Positions 59,442-60,785 of a DNA stretch of 60,785 nt are shown here, piece after piece. The stretch's first letter is position 1, and each line of letters opens with the position of its first letter. Origin of the DNA: Bacillota bacterium. GTDB taxonomy: Bacteria; Bacillota; Sulfobacillia; JAJZIM01. The stretch is from the NCBI GenBank assembly GCA_021810565.1, contig JAJZIM010000013.1:1-60785 (forward strand), read 5' to 3'. The notes under the pieces were generated by a model. The model ran no database searches. It was not told the DNA's origin and saw only the letters and a program-made list of their open reading frames with translations. The translations under genes and the position numbers were made by a program.

Positions 59442-60170
59442 TCAGCGCCCCAGTAGGGCGCCGCCGTTCACCTGAAGCACCTGCCCCGTTACGAAGGCAG
59501 CCTCGGGCGAAGCCAAGTAGACCACCGCGGCAGCCACGGCCTCGGACCTTCCCGCCCTGCCGACAAGGGTTTGGGCCACGAGCCGCCGATGCCGTTCGTC
59601 GGTCATCGCGCCGGCGAAGAACTCGGTGCCGACCACATATCCCGGAACCACCACGTTCACCGTGACGCCGTCCGGCCCCAGTTCCGCGGCCAGACCGTAG
59701 GACCAACCCAAGAGGGCGGCCTTGGCCGCCGCGTAGGAGTCGCCACCGCCGCGCAATGCGGCGATGGAACCCATCGTCACCACCCGCCCCCCGGGGCGGC
59801 GCAACCTAGGGGTCAGGGCTGCGGTGAGCAGCACGACCGAGAGGACATTGGCCTCCCAGTCGGCGCGCCACGCCGCGGCCGCCTGGGCCAGGCTGTCCCG
59901 CTTCATCCCCCTGGAGGCCAAACCGCCGGCGTTGTTCACCACCACGTCGATCACCCGGGGCAATTTCTCCGCCATAGCCTCAACCTCCTGGGGCTCGGTA
60001 AGGTCCCCGGCGTGCCAGGTCACCGGACCCGCTCCGCCAGCATTCAGTTCGGCGGCAGCCGCTTCTAGCACCCTGCCCCGTCTTCCCAGGATCACCACCT
60101 GTTCGCCGGCTCGCGCAAAGGCGGCAGCCGTCGCCCTGCCAATCCCTGTCCCCCCACCGGACACGATCAC
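59442..60170 (-). CDS. Short-chain dehydrogenase/reductase (classical SDR)
   Basis: 242 aa. Cofactor loop GGGTGIGRA, NNAGG, catalytic Ser in GSIAAL, YAAAK tetrad, and a VNGGALLGR end. The R after the second strand (LGRRG) suggests NADP(H). The substrate cannot be told; the fold suits 3-ketoacyl-ACP or alcohol substrates. The GTG at 60170 overlaps a TGA of an upstream frame (GTGA), suggesting translation coupling; a CTG four codons upstream is the alternative. Confidence 0.87.
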   Translation of the reverse strand: MIVSGGGTGIGRATAAAFARAGEQVVILGRRGRVLEAAAAELNAGGAGPVTWHAGDLTEPQEVEAMAEKLPRVIDVVVNNAGGLASRGMKRDSLAQAAAAWRADWEANVLSVVLLTAALTPRLRRPGGRVVTMGSIAALRGGGDSYAAAKAALLGWSYGLAAELGPDGVTVNVVVPGYVVGTEFFAGAMTDERHRRLVAQTLVGRAGRSEAVAAAVVYLASPEAAFVTGQVLQVNGGALLGR

Positions 60171-60352
60171 CAGTCTGGCCAGGGTGATCTTTCCTCCTTT
60201 CCGCTACCTGCCTGAGCAACCGATGCCGGCAGGATCTCCTCCCGGCGGACCAGAAAACAAAGGAGTCTTGTGGCCCCTTGCTCTTTGCACTCCCAACTCC
60301 ACGTGGTCTGCCGCTTATCGGAAAGCCCGTGGTGCTCCCCAGCAGCTTTCAC
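60167..60352 (-). CDS. Possible small ORF coupled to the SDR gene
   Basis: 61 aa from GTG 60352 (VKAAGEHHGLSDKRQTTW...). The frame reads on upstream to about 60430 without a usual start, and its stop overlaps the SDR start. No family is recognised. It may be a truncated piece of a longer gene. Confidence 0.3.
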   Translation of the reverse strand: MKAAGEHHGLSDKRQTTWSWECKEQGATRLLCFLVRREEILPASVAQAGSGKEERSPWPDW

Positions 60353-60540
60353 GGCAAAGCCGATGGCCTGGTCCGGTGATATCTGCCCCGAAATTTGCCC
60401 TCCAACCGATTTGAATGCGTTGTACGTCGTAGATCACCATCTTCTTCCGCAAAATCTCGGGAACTTCAATGACCCTTTCTCCTCCTAACCTCTATAACCT
60501 ACTTTCCGCACATCTCGGGAAAATATATCCCGAATTGTAT
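60353..60540. other. AT-richer stretch between SDR unit and DUF4338 gene
   Basis: About 190 bases with no supported gene. A short minus-strand frame (VIYDVQRIQIGWRANFG) near 60390-60450 may be a fragment of the frame listed at 60167, read in a shifted phase. No terminator is clear. Confidence 0.3.
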
Positions 60541-60785
60541 CTATTCGGTGAAGCCGTCAGGGTCTCCTGCCAGGACTTCCCGGAAGTTGGTCGCCAGCGG
60601 ATAGAGGAAGATCTCCTTGATCGGCTTGTCGTACCGCTTGTAGCGGTCGAGCTTGCCCCGGCCCTGGGTCTGGCCCACGTGGATCCAGTTGGCCGCCTGG
60701 TAGCAGGTACCCCGGAACCGGTCCCGCTCCACAAAGGTCTCCAGCAGTACCGGGCGGTAGGCGTAGCGGCGCTCCCAATCGTCCG
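60541..60785 (-). CDS. C-terminal end of a DUF4338 (DruA-type) protein, cut by the window
   Basis: 81 residues visible: RYAYRPVLLETFVERDRFRG, then CYQAANWIHVGQTQGRGKLDR and KEIFLYPL, the C-terminal hallmark of DUF4338 proteins. This family is found in DruA of the Druantia anti-phage system and in a type of transposase. The 5' part is outside, so it is not possible to tell if it is complete, defensive or mobile. Confidence 0.6.
   Translation of the reverse strand, partial: DDWERRYAYRPVLLETFVERDRFRGTCYQAANWIHVGQTQGRGKLDRYKRYDKPIKEIFLYPLATNFREVLAGDPDGFTE

Noticed and set aside
59158-59706. Minus-strand frame overlapping the SDR 3' end
   Set aside because: Different phase from the SDR; Arg/Gly-rich and no motif.
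1-60785. CRISPR array
   Set aside because: No regular direct repeats with spacers noticed anywhere.

Overview
The window (60,785 bases) looks like chromosome from a high-GC, spore-forming, deep-branching Firmicute of the broad Clostridia / Symbiobacteriales / Thermaerobacter kind. This is inferred from gene content and not tested by any search. The supporting genes are the spoVT-mazG-HU-rqcP-yabP-yabQ-divIC-yabR block, WalR/WalK with YycH and YycI, the tadA-SRP RNA-dnaX-ybaB-recR order, a large Firmicute-type SRP RNA, an S-layer (SLH) protein, and a SCIFF ranthipeptide with its radical SAM maturase. Start codons are often GTG or TTG behind strong GGAGG sites, and several clear TTGACA-N17-TATAAT promoters can be read.

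Layout. 1-9.3 kb: envelope and secreted proteins (a 3'-truncated repeat-rich exported protein, a MurG-like glycosyltransferase, DedA, a bifunctional-nuclease-domain protein, a PsiE-like protein, an SLH protein). 9.4-15 kb: sugar-nucleotide genes (epimerase, manC), a membrane protein and a large GAF-GGDEF-HD-GYP sensor. 15.2-19.1 kb: an arsenic operon, arsR-arsD-arsA1-arsA2-arsB. 19.1-23.6 kb: orphan flagellar-type proteins, minC, a slipin, an NAD-binding protein and tatA. 23.9-29.6 kb: a glycosylphosphotransferase facing a coupled five-gene operon (malic enzyme, sulfite-oxidase-like protein, SpoIIM-like protein, sppA, galU). 29.6-37.1 kb: tRNA-Leu, a second HD-GYP protein, rseP, lon and an enzyme resembling cyanobacterial acyl-ACP reductase. 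37.2-41.7 kb: the sporulation/division block, with an extra small HTH gene between yabQ and divIC. 41.9-47.1 kb: a BcrC-like phosphatase and walRK-yycHI.

47.3-51.3 kb is the most interesting segment. A SCIFF precursor peptide (scfA, 50 aa, six cysteines) lies directly behind two tRNA genes. Its maturase (scfB) lies 2.3 kb downstream. The space between them is filled by an IS607-type element carrying a serine-recombinase tnpA and an unusual tnpB.

51.3-60.8 kb: a Cys-rich zinc-type protein, a metallophosphoesterase, recR-ybaB-dnaX, a PII protein and ammonium transporter, SRP RNA, two tRNA-Ser, tadA, tRNA-Arg, small proteins, an SDR dehydrogenase, and the 3' end of a DUF4338 (DruA-type) gene running off the edge.

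The genes show several working units: arsenite efflux, cell-envelope and exopolysaccharide building (UDP- and GDP-sugar supply, undecaprenyl recycling, WalRK control), c-di-GMP signalling, late-sporulation control, nitrogen sensing with ammonium uptake, and a ranthipeptide pathway that may have been split by transposition.
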